A DNA stretch of 64,000 nucleotides from Enoplolaimus lenunculus (GCA_030248215.1 JASANG010001354.1:124001-188000); one strand, 5' to 3'. Positions 44,010 to 56,135 are shown, counted from the first letter of the stretch. Made by a program: numbers and translations. The notes: a model not told the origin generated them from the sequence alone.

Positions 44010-44327
44010 CTGTAGTGACTCGAATAAAAAACATGAATGTAAGAAGAGTCCGGAGTAATGAACTTAAATCATAGAAAATCGCAGGCAAATGAGTATTGTC
44101 GAAACAATTGGAGCTGGGTTGGAAAACTAATAGCAAGAGGGGTACTCGAGAATAAAAAACATGAATGTAAGAAGAGTCCGGAGTAATGAACTTAAATCAT
44201 AGAAAATCGCAGGCAAATGAGTATTGTCGAAACAATTGGAGCTGGGTTGGAAAACTAATAGCAAAAGGGGTACTCGACGGAAAGGTGAAATAAATATCAG
44301 TCGCCCCCCTTATTCGGGTCACTGCAG
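44010..44327. mobile_element. Tc1/mariner-like MITE, copy 2, with internal 128-bp tandem duplication
   Basis: Ends CTGTAGTGACTCGAATAAA and CTTATTCGGGTCACTGCAG, flanked by TA (44008-44009, 44328-44329). Inside, 44023-44150 and 44151-44278 are almost identical direct repeats (a few differences near the unit end), so the duplication is recent relative to the element. Confidence 0.8.
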
Positions 44328-44840
44328 TATATATGTCAAACTTTTTCTCGTAAGTCCTATTTAGACCAGCTTGAAGTTGTAAAAAAATTCACAGGTCCCC
44401 GTATGAATTTTATGACACTATCTTGCTAAATTTTTACTTTCTAAACTATAATTTTCACTGGTTCACACCGTCGTCACAAGTAAATTAGATTCATGGGGCC
44501 TGTATTGAAAATTGATTTGTATATAACATATTCTTCCGTAACAGATATTAGTTGGAACATCGTTAACGATGGTTTAAGGACGATATCCTTACGTGACAAA
44601 AATGAATATGGATCAGGCAGGGAGTGCATCCCGTTTCTGTATGCCCGCCCCAAGTTAGAACTCATGACCTAGTGACTTGAAATATGATTTATGCAGTGCA
44701 AAACGTCCATTTGTACACATTGTCGCAGACAAAAGCAAATTTGTACACAGTAACCTAATACGAGTCCTGATTTTGACAGCTCTGAAATTAGCAAAGCCAC
44801 TAATATTTAATGAAACTAAAAACGTTGGCCGTATCAAATC

Positions 44841-44965
44841 TATAATTTGACTCACTGAGCGACTCATTAAGTCGAATTTGACTCCGGCGGAGTCAAACTT
44901 TGACTCAGTTTGTGTAGTCCGGAAAAGCCTATTTCGGAGGGAGTCAATTTGACTCATCATTTTTT
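44841..44965. repeat. GACTC palindrome cluster
   Basis: The word TTTGACTC or its inverse GAGTCAAA occurs about six times in 125 bp, arranged as nested inverted repeats around GACTCCGGCGGAGTC. It may be the remains of a small TIR element; no duplication was found. Confidence 0.45.
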
Positions 44966-45098
44966 GCAGTGTAGTAAACACCGTGCAAGGTACCTTTTTT
45001 AGCCTTAACAACACGATGACAGGATATCTGACTAAACTATAGCATCAGTCGTCGGCAGATCGGTATTGTTTTGATTTACAGCTTTCCAATAGTGACTG

Positions 45099-45902
45099 TT
45101 ATTGAGCGAAGCGAAACTACGAGCGAAGCTCGGAGTTTCGCGAAGCGTTTTATGTTTTGTACTTGGGGGTCGAAAGGTGGATGTCCGTCCGTCCGTCTGT
45201 CCGTCTGTCTCAGGAACGGCTGAACCGATTTTACAAAACTTTTTTTGTTTGAAAGCCAATCATATTGGGGTGTTAACCTCGCATTGGGGTTTTAAAATTT
45301 TGAGCTGTTTATTAGCTACAGGCTAATTTGCATAATTAATTAAGCCTAAATTAGGACTTTCCACAATATTTCACTAATTATTGCAGTTAGAAGCAATCTA
45401 ATTTTAGCATTAAAGGGTTTATGGATGCGAGGAATCTGCGTAGACTGTTTACAAACCTCCAAAACCGATAATTGAGCAGTTAGCTAATAGATAATTTGCA
45501 TATTAGCATAGTTTATAAGCCTAAATTAGCACTTTTTACAATATTTCACTGATTATTAAGGTTATTAAGGTTAAAAGCAATATAATTTCAGCACTAAAGG
45601 GTTTTTGGTGCGAGGAATTTGAATAAATAGTTTACAAACATCCCAAACCGATAATTGAATAGTTAGCTAACAGTTAATTTGCATATTAGCTTAATTGATA
45701 AGACAAAACTAGGACTTTTTAAACTATTTCAATAATTATTACGGTTTACTGAAGGTTTTTGGGTGCGAGGAATCTAAGGAAATTGCTTACAAACCTCCAA
45801 AACCGATAAATGAATAGTTAGCTAACAACTAATTTGCATATTACCTTAATTGCTTACGTGCGTTCGAGCTTCGCTCAATAAATGTAGTCCCACTACGACT
45901 GG
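45099..45902 (+). mobile_element. Helentron-associated (HINE/DINE-1-like) element, copy 3
   Basis: Best copy of the family. It starts TTATTGAGCGAAGCGAAACT and the inverted 14-mer GCTTCGCTCAATAA ends at 45881, followed by ATGTAGTCCCACTACGACTGG in which GTAGTCCCACTAC folds as a hairpin (the string is 21 bases with its last G; hairpin given separately). A GTCC/GTCT microsatellite is at about 45182-45212 and three ~165-180-bp core units follow. No ORF. Confidence 0.65.
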
Positions 45903-48595
45903 TTATTAAATATATACTTGCGAAAGTGTGAGTTCACGTCATTCACACAGGAACCAATAACAGATGCAATGGGGAACGGCACGCAGGGCTAAGTCGCCAA
46001 ACAAAGACTGAAACCAAAATTTTTTGTTCAAATTTAGTACTAAAATTATATTTGCCTTTTCGCGCGAAATGCTGCTTAGCGTTTGTCCGACGGAAGAGTG
46101 CGTTTGACTTTGGTAATAACATTGAAAACCAAAAGTTTAGTTTGTGCTTTGTAAGAACTTTAAAATTTAGTTGTTTCGATGCTATGCTTGACTTCGTTTT
46201 GAAGTGTTTTCTCGGGTTGAGTGACGGACGAATATTTTTTCAAGTGACATATTAATAACACCATTTTTACATCATGAAAACCATGCGACGTTAGAGGTAG
46301 TCAAACCAGCGGTGAAACAGTAGACAAAAGCTCGCGCGCGAGCAAAGTCACCATTATTTTTCTGGATTAAATCCCAGTACAAAGTTTTAAATTGGCGCGG
46401 GTCCAGAAAGCTGGATTCTTAGATCCCTCAATCGCTATAAAGATCGTTTTGTACGTTTCGGTGCAAACGTGATACCACTGGGCGCAGTACAGGCACCTAC
46501 GGCTGCCTAAAATATGCATATAGATGTACACACATAAAATATATCATGGGAATTATAAGGAAAATTTCGCAAGAGAAGCAAGCGAGAAATTATACGAAAT
46601 TAATTCAGACATATTGAAGGTTTGAAGCAAAAATACTTGTTTTGAAATTTGTAAGGGACTCCCATGGTTGGACAGAACCCATATTTCGTGGTATGGGGTG
46701 CTAAACACGACACTGCCGATATATTCTAATTAATGGAACATCTGCACGAGAAGGTCCGCAAAATGAATACGATCAATTGGTCCTCCATCGGATGCCAAGA
46801 AAACTTGATCGATTCCTTGTGACAAAACGTCACCTCAGCATAATTGTTTCCACAGTATATCAGTCGATAGTGCAGCAGCCGGTAGAAGGGGGGCTTGCCC
46901 GTAAAATTTTAATTCGAAAAATTTTAAATAACATGGAATGGCAAATTTTGTGAAAAAATAGTAAGGCTCCTTGTACCTCACAAATTATTAAAATTGCACA
47001 TGGTTTCCCGGTCGCTTCGCTCGAGGCGTTTATTGTATTTTGCACTTTATCGTATGTAGCCCCTTCAGTTTTGGGTCAGCTTATAGCCTCTTTATCTCAC
47101 TATCTGAACGTTGCGTAGGAACTGCACCGCTTTTGTACCTCATCAAAATGATCGCCAAAAACTGGTAACTAAAATTAATAGAAATGGTATTCACACCAAC
47201 GAAATATAAAGTAGTTCAGGTTCTAGAGTTTTCGTGTTCCAAAATATCAATAGGCATACATACAGCGTCTGTGAGGTTACCGTTTTATTTATAAAAAGGT
47301 AAAATAAAACGTGAGCGGAATCCTGGAAACATGCATAAGTGACGGGAAACCTATGTGTAAAAGAGAATACCGCCGTAAAAGCACAAAGCTTTCAGCCGTA
47401 AACCGAAACCAATCCGATGCAACGATAGAATAAACCGTTCAAATAAAGTTTTAACCGAATGAGAAAACTTTTTGTTGCATGTTTTTTTCAATAGGCCCAC
47501 GTCTACACTAAAATAGAACTATGCTAACGTTGGTTTCAAGAGTGTTTATATCGTTCACCATAGACTGCATTTGAGAGGTCACTGAACTTCATAACCTAGC
47601 ACGGTGTTAAGCGACTTTAGGTGTTGCTTTTGTTTAAATATATATACGTTAATAGCATGAATCACTCAAGGATTTCGATACACATGTGGTTTTTTACTTT
47701 AAATATTAAGGTAAGTATGCGCAGATGGCCAATCCCATTGAATCTTGATTGTGATGTTTTATAAGCTATTGCTAAAATTGTCTACCCGGGGAGCAATCCA
47801 CGGCTATAAATGCTCTCTAGAGGTACTTCGTAATTGTAACATTTTATTCAGATATTTTAATGTTTCTCTCAATCTCATCAAGTTTTCCTTTATAGTAAGC
47901 GTTTGTTAACATTTTGTTTACTCTTTAACTGTAACGACGAGGTTAATATTTTGACGCGAATTTCCACATTAATCATAGTTTCTCTTTTTTTATCCGACCC
48001 TCGTTTCACAGACCTCCCTTACACCGTGCTAATTTATATGTGCGAAATTTGCACCGTCAAGATTTCGAAACATGAACAACTATTTAGGCATGAGGAAAAC
48101 ATATATTATACAAGATAAAGTATTACTTTCTTATGTCAGGCTTGCAAACTAACTGTTGCTGCGGTTTTATGCGCTGAGTTCAAAGAATTACAGTTTTCAT
48201 ACATATATATTTTAGCTTAGAACTCCGTCATATTTCTGATAGTTCAAAAAATTTTACTAGGAGAAGCCAGCCAAACGACCCTTTTACAATGTATAGTTAT
48301 ACAATTTAAATGATAATATAAGAATGAAATTTTTTCATGTGAATGTTATAGATTTAAACATGCACGCATAAATTAAGTATCTATATCCAAAATTCATCTA
48401 ACTTGAAATGACATTCACTGAAACATTGCTTTTTTGGGCCTGACATTCGAGGAAGCCTATTTCTAACCGAAAATACTAACCGTACTTGACAAATTAATAT
48501 TTATCCGCTAGCAGTTTGAGAAACACGACCAAATTGTTCGCAAAACTGTCATCCAAAACAAACCAGTGCCATCAACAATTGTTTAAAACGTAACA
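45903..48595. other. Upstream region of the globin gene, nothing firm
   Basis: No exon, element end or RNA gene is recognised over 2.7 kb. The bases before the globin ATG show no splice acceptor (GTTTAAAACGTAACA), so the start region appears unspliced. Confidence 0.4.
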
Positions 48596-50092
48596 ATGTT
48601 CAACAAACTTCTCTCAACTGAAAATCCTGCCAAAAACGACCGATCGAGTAATGCCTACGGCAGTAATTCTAATGTTAGTCCTGCGAACTCAAGCCCAATG
48701 ACGCCACACAGAGATCGGTTGGAGGTTACCGGTTGTTATGGTCCTGAACAAACGGCTAAATCAAACCGACTAACCGTCGCCGACCCGTTATCCGGCAGCG
48801 GCCAACGTTTCGTTAATGGCACTCTGTCTCAAAGTTTATCACACGGTTGTCTCACTTCACAACAGCGTTACTTTCCAGATGACCAATCTGACGAAGCAGA
48901 AGGGTTGCGCGATCGTTCTAACACATATACATCACCTGAACAACAGTTTAAAACATTGAATAGAACAACGGTACGAGATGAATCAGATATAAACAATGGA
49001 ACAGCAGCAGCAACAACAATAACACATGGTAAAACGCCAAAACTGAAGTATTCGCACTCGGCGTTAATTTATCGCAAAAATGATGCTAACGAAACCGTAG
49101 GTGTCGCCCCGTTATCACGTCATCATCGTCCAATCATGAACGCATATCAAGCGAGCGTGTTGCGAAAAGCGTGGAGCCGAGTTGGTCGCCAAGGTGAATC
49201 CGGATTTGGTGCGTTGATATTTCGAAAGCTGCTCGAAAAAGCGCCGCGTATACGAGCTCTGTTTGCGTTCGGTTCAAAATCGATTGCAGAACTTGGTAAC
49301 GACGATGTTCTGTTCCGGAATCACGCGAGGGCTTTTGTCAACACACTTGATCGAGCAATTACAAATTTGAACGATTTGACGCCAGTTGTCGATGAGCTTC
49401 GAGAGCAAGCACGATATCATGCGTGTTTTGCCGGTCCTGACTATGGGTTCCGGCCACATTATTGGGATTTGATGGGTGAAGCGATCGCTGAAGCTGCAAT
49501 GGAATGGGGTAGTGGTCCAGGACGAAATAGCGCTGAAATTATACGTGCGTGGCTCGCATTAGCATCGTTCGTATCTGAAACAATGCGAGTTGAATACGAA
49601 AAAGACGTACGGCATCGGGAGCGTCGCAATTCACCATTGGGCGGCGATAACTGGCATTCGCCACCCGAATTTAGCGGTTCGCTGGTGCGCCGCTTTAGTC
49701 GCTCGCAAGATAGTATTTCCTCAAATTGCCGTCGACTAAATGCATACAATCCTGGTCCAACGCATTATCAATTACAAGACGGCCGAATTTTAATTGGCTA
49801 CAGTAATTCTCATTTCAAAGAGCATGTAGAGAACAAAACGGATACTGTAGCATGTATTAGAAAAAGTGAAAGTTATCGCAGAGCAACGGATCAGCTTCGA
49901 TCGCAGTATGAATCTAAATTTTACAGTAACATGAATTCCGGACAAGATACTAAGAAAAGCACTGAACAAATTGATTCTGATGAAGAACGAAATGACATCA
50001 TCATATCCGGAGATAGGCGTAGAAGTTTGCCGAACACACGTACCACTAGTGAAATTCTGAAAGATTTCGGATTGATGTTAAAATTGGAATAA
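48596..50092 (+). CDS. Globin with long N- and C-terminal extensions, intronless
   Basis: One open frame of 498 codons. Residues 1-180 are hydrophilic and Ser/Asn/Thr-rich; the globin fold spans about 182-335; residues 340-498 are again polar with SRSQDSISS and RRRSLPNTRTTSE segments that could be phosphorylation sites (inference). Key positions: CD1 Phe225 (LFAF), E7 His243 (FRNHARAF), F8 proximal His275 (ARYHACF), then GFRPHYWDLMGEAI of helices FG-G. The E7-F8 spacing (32) and the W in the G helix fit nematode GLB-type globins, a family with many extended, neuron-expressed members implicated in redox or oxygen sensing. No signal peptide or membrane segment is visible, so a cytosolic haem protein is likely. 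Absence of introns is unusual for such a gene and for its neighbours. No fixed gene symbol can be given. Confidence 0.88.
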   Translation: MFNKLLSTENPAKNDRSSNAYGSNSNVSPANSSPMTPHRDRLEVTGCYGPEQTAKSNRLTVADPLSGSGQRFVNGTLSQSLSHGCLTSQQRYFPDDQSDEAEGLRDRSNTYTSPEQQFKTLNRTTVRDESDINNGTAAATTITHGKTPKLKYSHSALIYRKNDANETVGVAPLSRHHRPIMNAYQASVLRKAWSRVGRQGESGFGALIFRKLLEKAPRIRALFAFGSKSIAELGNDDVLFRNHARAFVNTLDRAITNLNDLTPVVDELREQARYHACFAGPDYGFRPHYWDLMGEAIAEAAMEWGSGPGRNSAEIIRAWLALASFVSETMRVEYEKDVRHRERRNSPLGGDNWHSPPEFSGSLVRRFSRSQDSISSNCRRLNAYNPGPTHYQLQDGRILIGYSNSHFKEHVENKTDTVACIRKSESYRRATDQLRSQYESKFYSNMNSGQDTKKSTEQIDSDEERNDIIISGDRRRSLPNTRTTSEILKDFGLMLKLE

Positions 50093-50344
50093 TTTTAATA
50101 TTTCAGCGGGTCGTTCAAGAAAATTGTATTGTGACTGAGACGTTAGCGGGTCTCTTTAGTTTAGTGCGATAACCGTAAATGATTCGCTTCTGGAAGCCAA
50201 ACGTGTCCGCTAGACATGGCGAAAATGCTACTGTGTGATACTACTGAATGCCTGGAAAAAGTCAAAAACTTAGGGGTTTAATCTTTAATTGCGTTTTTAC
50301 TTTTTAACCACATTGCGTTAACTGAATGTACACATGGAATATAT

Positions 50345-50612
50345 CAGTGCGTAACCGGATATCTGTTTCCGCTAAAAATCGATATCTATTTTCGTTATCG
50401 AAATACCTGAAATTCGTGGTTATTATTACATCTCACACTTTTTCATTACAGATGTGCTGTAATTGTTCGAAATTACATAAAACTAACGAAATTCATCCAC
50501 AATAGTAGATAATTCGGTGCATCCGCCATTGCTTCTTCAATACCGGTTTTCCGTTTCCGTTATTTCAATCACTATCCGTTTCCGTTACTTTTGCTATCCG
50601 TTTACGCCTTTA
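50345..50612 (-). mobile_element. hAT MITE, AAACGG family, decayed copy
   Basis: It starts CAGTGCGTAACCGGATATCT with GTTTCCGCTAAAAATCG and ends near CCGTTTACGCCTT. Internal words (CATTACAGATGTGCTGTAATTG) match 57655-58022 and the right arm of 15195-17412. The target duplication is not recognisable. It begins 253 bp after the globin stop. Confidence 0.6.
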
Positions 50613-50871
50613 TAATACAAAATGAGCAGTGTTGTACAACATATATTACTCGTATTAGCAGCGCAAAATCTGCACCAGGCGCGAAAGGTCACCTTGACCT
50701 CGACCGTCCAGTAACAACAGAGAGAGCGGTTAAGGAAAAAGCCTGTTAGCAAAAAGTCTCAAATTTAAACCAAGCTTTAAATTAGATCTTCAATGAAACT
50801 AACTAGCGAGAAAATGCTAAACATCTGAACATAGCGCTTTCATATTGCTTATAAGAATTACCTATCTAAAC

Positions 50872-51395
50872 TAGAAGTGGAACCGGGTGCCGGCCGGCTG
50901 GTAGGGCGGCGGCAGGGCTGGTAGGCCCGGTCAGAGCTAGGCCGCAGTAGATAGGTCGGTGCGGCCGGGATGCCGGCTTTTTCTTATAAATATTTATAAC
51001 AGAGAAATATTTAATTTTAACTCAAGTACAATTAAATATTGAAACACGATAACATCATCATGTGTATCAGTTTATTCAGAAGTGTGATAGCCAGGAATTC
51101 TCCATGTAAAAGTTTTTGCCACCCAGCATAGCAAGCGAGGAAAATGTTACGTTGAGTCGCCGCCATTTTCTTCCAGATTGTATTCGCCACTATATACTAA
51201 TCGTTTTCCTAAAGTTGGTTGTCAAAAATATTTGTATGGTTGTCTTGATTTAATACAATGTCTCATTATGAAATACCTTATATTAGCAACAATTTAGAGT
51301 TACCACGGTCGTTTGAACACCGACGGGCCGTCCAGGCTAAGCCGGTATGTGTCGGCCGGCTGGCCCGGCCGTTTTTTCGGTTGGTTCCACCCGTG
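50872..51395. mobile_element. hAT MITE with GC-rich arms and perfect duplication ATCTAAAC
   Basis: ATCTAAAC is identical at 50864-50871 and 51396-51403. The left end TAGAAGTGGAACCGGGTGCC and right end GGTTGGTTCCACCCGTG are inverted; the arms carry clustered GCCGGCCGGCTGG / GGCCCGG motifs (much more GC-rich than the surroundings), with an AT-rich middle. A mariner-type MITE follows after only a few bases. Confidence 0.85.
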
Positions 51396-51406
51396 ATCTA
51401 AACGTA

Positions 51407-51747
51407 TCGCAGTGACCCGAGTGTCCCTAATCTCTAATTCGACTCCATAATTGTAGAGCATAAATGACTCCATGACCAAACAGAGTTGAGTTGGAATCTT
51501 TAAAGCATACTTTAGTTTTGAAAGCACATTAAGTATAAACTTGCATTATCGCTCAATTTTTTGATACAAGACAAATAAACGTTTAATTCAACGGATAGTT
51601 GCAATACCGGATATATATCAGTAACGAAGGGCGGTGGAAAGCGGGTTAAAAATAATAACAGTCGGTAGCCGAATAACAGGGGCTGTACACTCTCGAGAGA
51701 TCAAATAAATGTCAGTATTCCACTCTTATTCAGATCCGTCACTACAG
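51407..51747. mobile_element. Tc1/mariner-like MITE, copy 3
   Basis: Ends TCGCAGTGACCCGAGTGTCC and GATCCGTCACTACAG, flanked by TA (51405-51406, 51748-51749). The internal GAGAGATCAAATAAATGTCAG region, quoted here only as AGATCAAATAAATGTCAG, matches copies 1 and 2. Confidence 0.7.
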
Positions 51748-51796
51748 TAAAGCCCTCATTTTCCCCTTGCCAAACGGTTTTCCGTATAGTGCAAAT

Positions 51797-51977
51797 GGCC
51801 CCTGTATAGAACAGAGCCGGATCGTTTTCCGGAGGGGCTATAATAGAGTCAGTATAAGCCTTAGACTATTTTCTTGCTTACGCTTAGGCTTTAGGAATAG
51901 GCTCATCCATACGCTTATAGGCTTAGGCTTGGGCAAATGCTTTTACTACTGTTCCGGCCCTGTTCTATACATGGGCC
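51797..51977. mobile_element. Small MITE with CTGTATAGAACAG arms
   Basis: Ends GGCCCCTGTATAGAACAG and CTGTTCTATACATGGGCC are inverted; the 181 bp interior is filled with AAGCCTAAGC-type words. Partial relatives lie at 57247-57410 and 58060-58200, and a core scrap at 42418-42477. Confidence 0.7.
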
Positions 51978-52439
51978 GCCGAAATTTTTGACTCAGCTCA
52001 AATTTTCAACTCAGAAACTTGGACTTGGGATTTAAAGGTTTTATCCAAAATTTCTCTCCCGCAAATAAAAGAAATGAGTTTCTATTCGAAGTATTGAACA
52101 GCGTTCAGCTTAGTTTATTTCGTACGAAAAAACGTTTTCTGCGCTCGAAATTTTTGAAAACCTACGCAATACCACAAAGGCAATCCAGTTTAGTATCATA
52201 AATCATCAAAACATTGCATTATTTACTGAAACAAAACATTTACAAAATGATATCGTGGTTATGCGAATTTTTCACAAAGTTCCAAATGACTAGTAAAAAC
52301 GTTAAAAAATTAGTACGTATGCAAGGCACTTGAACGAGCTTCGAAGCCAACCAACCGGACTAGGTTATAAACCATTTGGTAACAAAAAAGTCACAGAGGC
52401 AAAAATATAAACGGGAGTCGTAGAACAATAAATCCGATA

Positions 52440-55400
52440 TTAACTAATCGTTTCCGTAGACGCCATAGGAACATTCCCAGAGTTAGAAAAAATTTGCTCA
52501 TTGCAGTGAGAAGATTCAGAGTTGTCTTGTTCATTCATTTTTGGCTTCGGATTGCAAGAAGTATTGGTGAGCCCATCGCGCCCCTCGGCACTGGAGCAGA
52601 GATTATACGATATCAAAATGAAAAAGAGGATTAGCGAAGCAGCAATTCCAGATGCAGACGCAAAGTAAAAAGCAGCTTCGATTGAAACAGTGTCGCTAAG
52701 CCAACCTGAATATATATCAACCAGTCGTAGTGTACTTCGTGTATTGAGCGAAGATCGCACAGACTTACTTTCTAATTATTTTGGTTAAACATTCAAATAT
52801 TATAAAGCACAAAAGTATTGCTTGACCCACTTACTTTCCAATTAATGTAATACGTGAATTAATGAACTAAGTATTCAATGATAGGTTATGAGGTTCATAA
52901 GCAATTTAATTTGTAATGCAGGAACCTTATCATTTTATAACCAAAAAATTTTCTATGGAAAAACTTGTAAGGCAGGAACCTTATCATTTAATCACCACCA
53001 AAAAATTTATGAAGGTAAATATATATTGTATTTTTACAAAAAAATTTCTCAAGGGGATATTGTAAGGTAAGACCCTTACCCTTATATCACCAAAAAAATT
53101 CGGACGGGGGGCGTATATACGTCATCCTATGGATCCGCTAGTGCTTAAAGCATAATTTGTAATTTCTTTAAAAACATGTAGCGCAAGGCAAACTTTAAAA
53201 GTACCTTTCGAAGCCATTCAAAGTTCAGAATAAGGAGCGACTTTTAGAAGGACAACTTAAAAAATCAAATAAAACTGAACTTACCACTTAGTATCGGCAG
53301 AAAAATGCTTCCAATCCCAAGCACAAACATAAGATATCCCACACCGTTCACAAGCGAAGCGACTCCACATAAATCCATAACAACTGCGGGTAGCTGTGAC
53401 AGCATTGCACCAAAAAACAACCCAAATACAACGCTAACAGCTATAAACGACTCGAAGTTTCGTACAAATGTTGCTCCACCAATTGCTGTACTAAAAATCA
53501 GTGTTGAAACACTGTACAATGCTAAATGATTGGTTTGCCGGAACTGGCCAATAAAAGATGCAATAACGCGACCAATGACATTGCCAATACCGATTGCAGA
53601 AACGATTAAAGCCGCCTGCGCTTTGGACAACCCGCCGCGGTTCAACGCAAGAGCTGTGATCATTGAAAACATTGTGAATACTGCGCCGCCCCAAATAACG
53701 CATTCGATGGCGAGTAAACAAAACGCTGGCTGACGAAAAAGACGCAGCTCAAGTAAAGTCGACCAAGGAAGTTTACGATCCGTTCGACGACTGACTAATA
53801 TACTGCCAAATACAACAAGCTAAAACAAAGCGCTCGAATGTGTATAACACAATAGCGATAGTAGGCCTTGGTTAAAAACCTAGATCAAGACCAGCAAACC
53901 GAAACCAAGATTACAAAGCCTGGTCTTGGCTATTTTCGAGCGGTACATGAGCGAGAACGATATTTGAAGCCCGCAAAACACTGTTAATAAGGTTTTCAGC
54001 GATTTAAGATTTCCCCACTGTTTAGGTAACTCTGAAATAAATTCAAAGCCCACCATATATTTCAATCAAAAAGTAACAAATCACTAGGAATCGACATCGC
54101 TGTTTCAGCAGATATCAACCTAAAAATGACATCTTCAGTTTTATTAAACGTTACCGACGTTAGTAACAGACCACGTTGCACACTTCACAACATACACATA
54201 ACTAAGTCGAAAGCAAAAAAATTAATACTTTAAACAAACACCTGAACGCTATACAATATTCAAATTTTATACCTGAAGTGCAATTCCAGCGTTAATAAGC
54301 ATGGAGCCACGCCATGTATAAGTTTCAATTAATTTTAAAAATATCGGTGAAAATAAAAACGTCCCCGCCGCTGAACCAACAGACACGAATGCAGTCGCAA
54401 AGTAACGATATTTGACAAAATAATCTGCTTGAATTCCAACTGTCGGAACATAAATACATCCGAAACCAATTCCTAAACAAGAAAAACTGCTACAAATATT
54501 GCGATGGCTCGAAACCAATATATTGAAATAACCCTGAACGTTTTAATTTTAGCATAAATCGTTCAAAAATGTTAACTTGCATCTCAGTTTACAAGTGAGG
54601 AGTGTGATCTAGACTAATTTTGTTTCAAATTTATAATCAAAACACCGTTACGTACAGCTGCAACAGCATGTTTCAAAGCTATATCTAAAAGGTAGCCAAG
54701 TTGGATATGAAATTTCAAGTACACTATTGCAAAAAATGCACAAAACTTATGACTGTAGGCCAAAATTATATAACGCAGACCATACAAATTGCACTAGTAT
54801 ATGATATGACGGTTCAAAAACATCTATCTAACCTGAGACAACACCATAACTGAGATACAAGCTAAATAGTGAGATTGCAAAATACGAAGCAATCATTCCA
54901 GCAGCAGTAATACAACCGCCCATAACAATCACAATACGACAACCATACTTTCGAAACAGAATACTAGCGATTGGAGCTGTAAAGTAAATCAAGCTAGTAA
55001 CAATAGCTGAATGGTGATGGTAACCGTCTAAAACCGCTGCGATTCAAATCTTGATTTAAATTAGATCTTTTATATATGAAATAGAAAATATGCATTTTCT
55101 TTTTGGTTAATGTAGGTAGTTTTTGCAAAATTTCACTGTCGCTGACAGAAAAAAATTTTTTCGCAAAAGCCATTGTCCGCAATGCATGGTTTAAAGGATA
55201 TTGTGTATTTAACAGGGTGTAAACGGATAGTAAAAATAACGGAAACGGAGAGTGATCAGAATATCGGAAATGGAAAACCGTTATTGAAGTAAAAACGTTT
55301 CAACGATGCATTATTTTCTGCCAACAGAATTGATGCCCGTAAATATTCACCGGGCATTCTAAAATTTTATAGAAAAAGTGGCGGATGCCCCGAAATTTTT

Positions 55401-56055
55401 AAGACTTTGGACAAATTTCACAATTTTTATATAATTTCAAACATTTGCAGAAGATTCGTAATATAAAATTGCGAGAAAAGTACATACGTTGCTTATAACT
55501 AATTTTGAGCGTACAATTAAACATAATTTTCAGTATTTCTACAACGGAAACGCACATAGGCTTTTACCGGACACGTAAACGGAAACCCGGTTACACCCTG
55601 GTACTTAGCATTGTAACTAAAGGCAAGCATTCTATGAAATCAAGCTGAAACAAAGTAAGAGACAAAAGAAACAACAACAAACACAACATGGATTTATCAT
55701 TACAGCCGAACGTTAAGCTGAATCACTGCAAAGTATTCGCATCGATTTGCTTTGAATGCAAAAATGCTGAATTCAATCTAGAAAACGGTATTAGCATAAA
55801 CACCACAGCATAGATACAAAACTTACAAAACATACACGCCATGCCATAGCACAAGCTGCCGACCAGTGCAACTTCACGTCGAGATGCATTAAAATCGTCA
55901 ACAAGTGTAACAAAATAGATGCCAAATGAAAGCACAAATCCGAACATGATTGCTTGACACAAAAATGCGGCCATCAGAATTACACACGACCATGCTGAGT
56001 CCATTCCGTTGACAGGCTGCGATAATTCGATTTGTTTGACAGAAGAACCACTCAT
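52440..56055 (-). CDS. SLC16 monocarboxylate-transporter-like MFS protein, 5 exons
   Basis: Exons in coding order: 56055-55827, 54976-54833, 54472-54273, 53819-53285, 52705-52440, all minus strand, phases consistent, giving 457 aa, a usual SLC16 length. Seen: N-terminal NGMDSAWSCVI at the position of the SLC16 DGGWGW motif; FGIYFVTLVDDFNASRREVA before TM2; PIASILFRKYGCRIVIVMGG (TM2-3 loop with the typical GCR and GG); VSGIGFGCIYVPTVG (TM4); FATAFVSVGSAAGTFLFSPI (TM5); WRGSMLINAGI (TM6); an ALNRGGLSKAQAALIVSAIG region (TM8) with IGNVIGRVIASFIG; and ILSGWLSDTV before TM12. Twelve helices with a short cytosolic loop and polar tail fit a plasma-membrane carrier of monocarboxylates or related solutes; the substrate cannot be told. 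The ATG at 56055 is preferred over a further in-frame ATG at about 56124. Introns 1 and 4 contain a MITE and a minisatellite. Confidence 0.9.
52915..53150 (+). repeat. Minisatellite tail of repeat R type, in intron 4 of the transporter
   Basis: Three to four units of about 50-60 bp around AGGAACCTTATCATTT and CCAAAAAATTT...TTGTAAGG, ending in GGATCCGCTAGTGC. The same tail follows repeat R at 37855 and 39545. Confidence 0.65.
55213..55600 (+). mobile_element. hAT MITE, AAACGG family, in intron 1 of the transporter
   Basis: Ends CAGGGTGTAAACGGATAG and CCCGGTTACACCCTG are inverted. Flanking octamers GTATTTAA and GTACTTAG agree at 6 of 8. AAACGG and AACGGAAACGG words cluster near both ends, and the interior is collinear with 36444-36857. 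Confidence 0.8.
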
Positions 56056-56135
56056 TTTGTACGGTTTCAGTAAACTAAAGGCCGCCGCATATTTAAATAA
56101 TGAACACCTCTGTAGAAAACACATTGCATCGTAAC

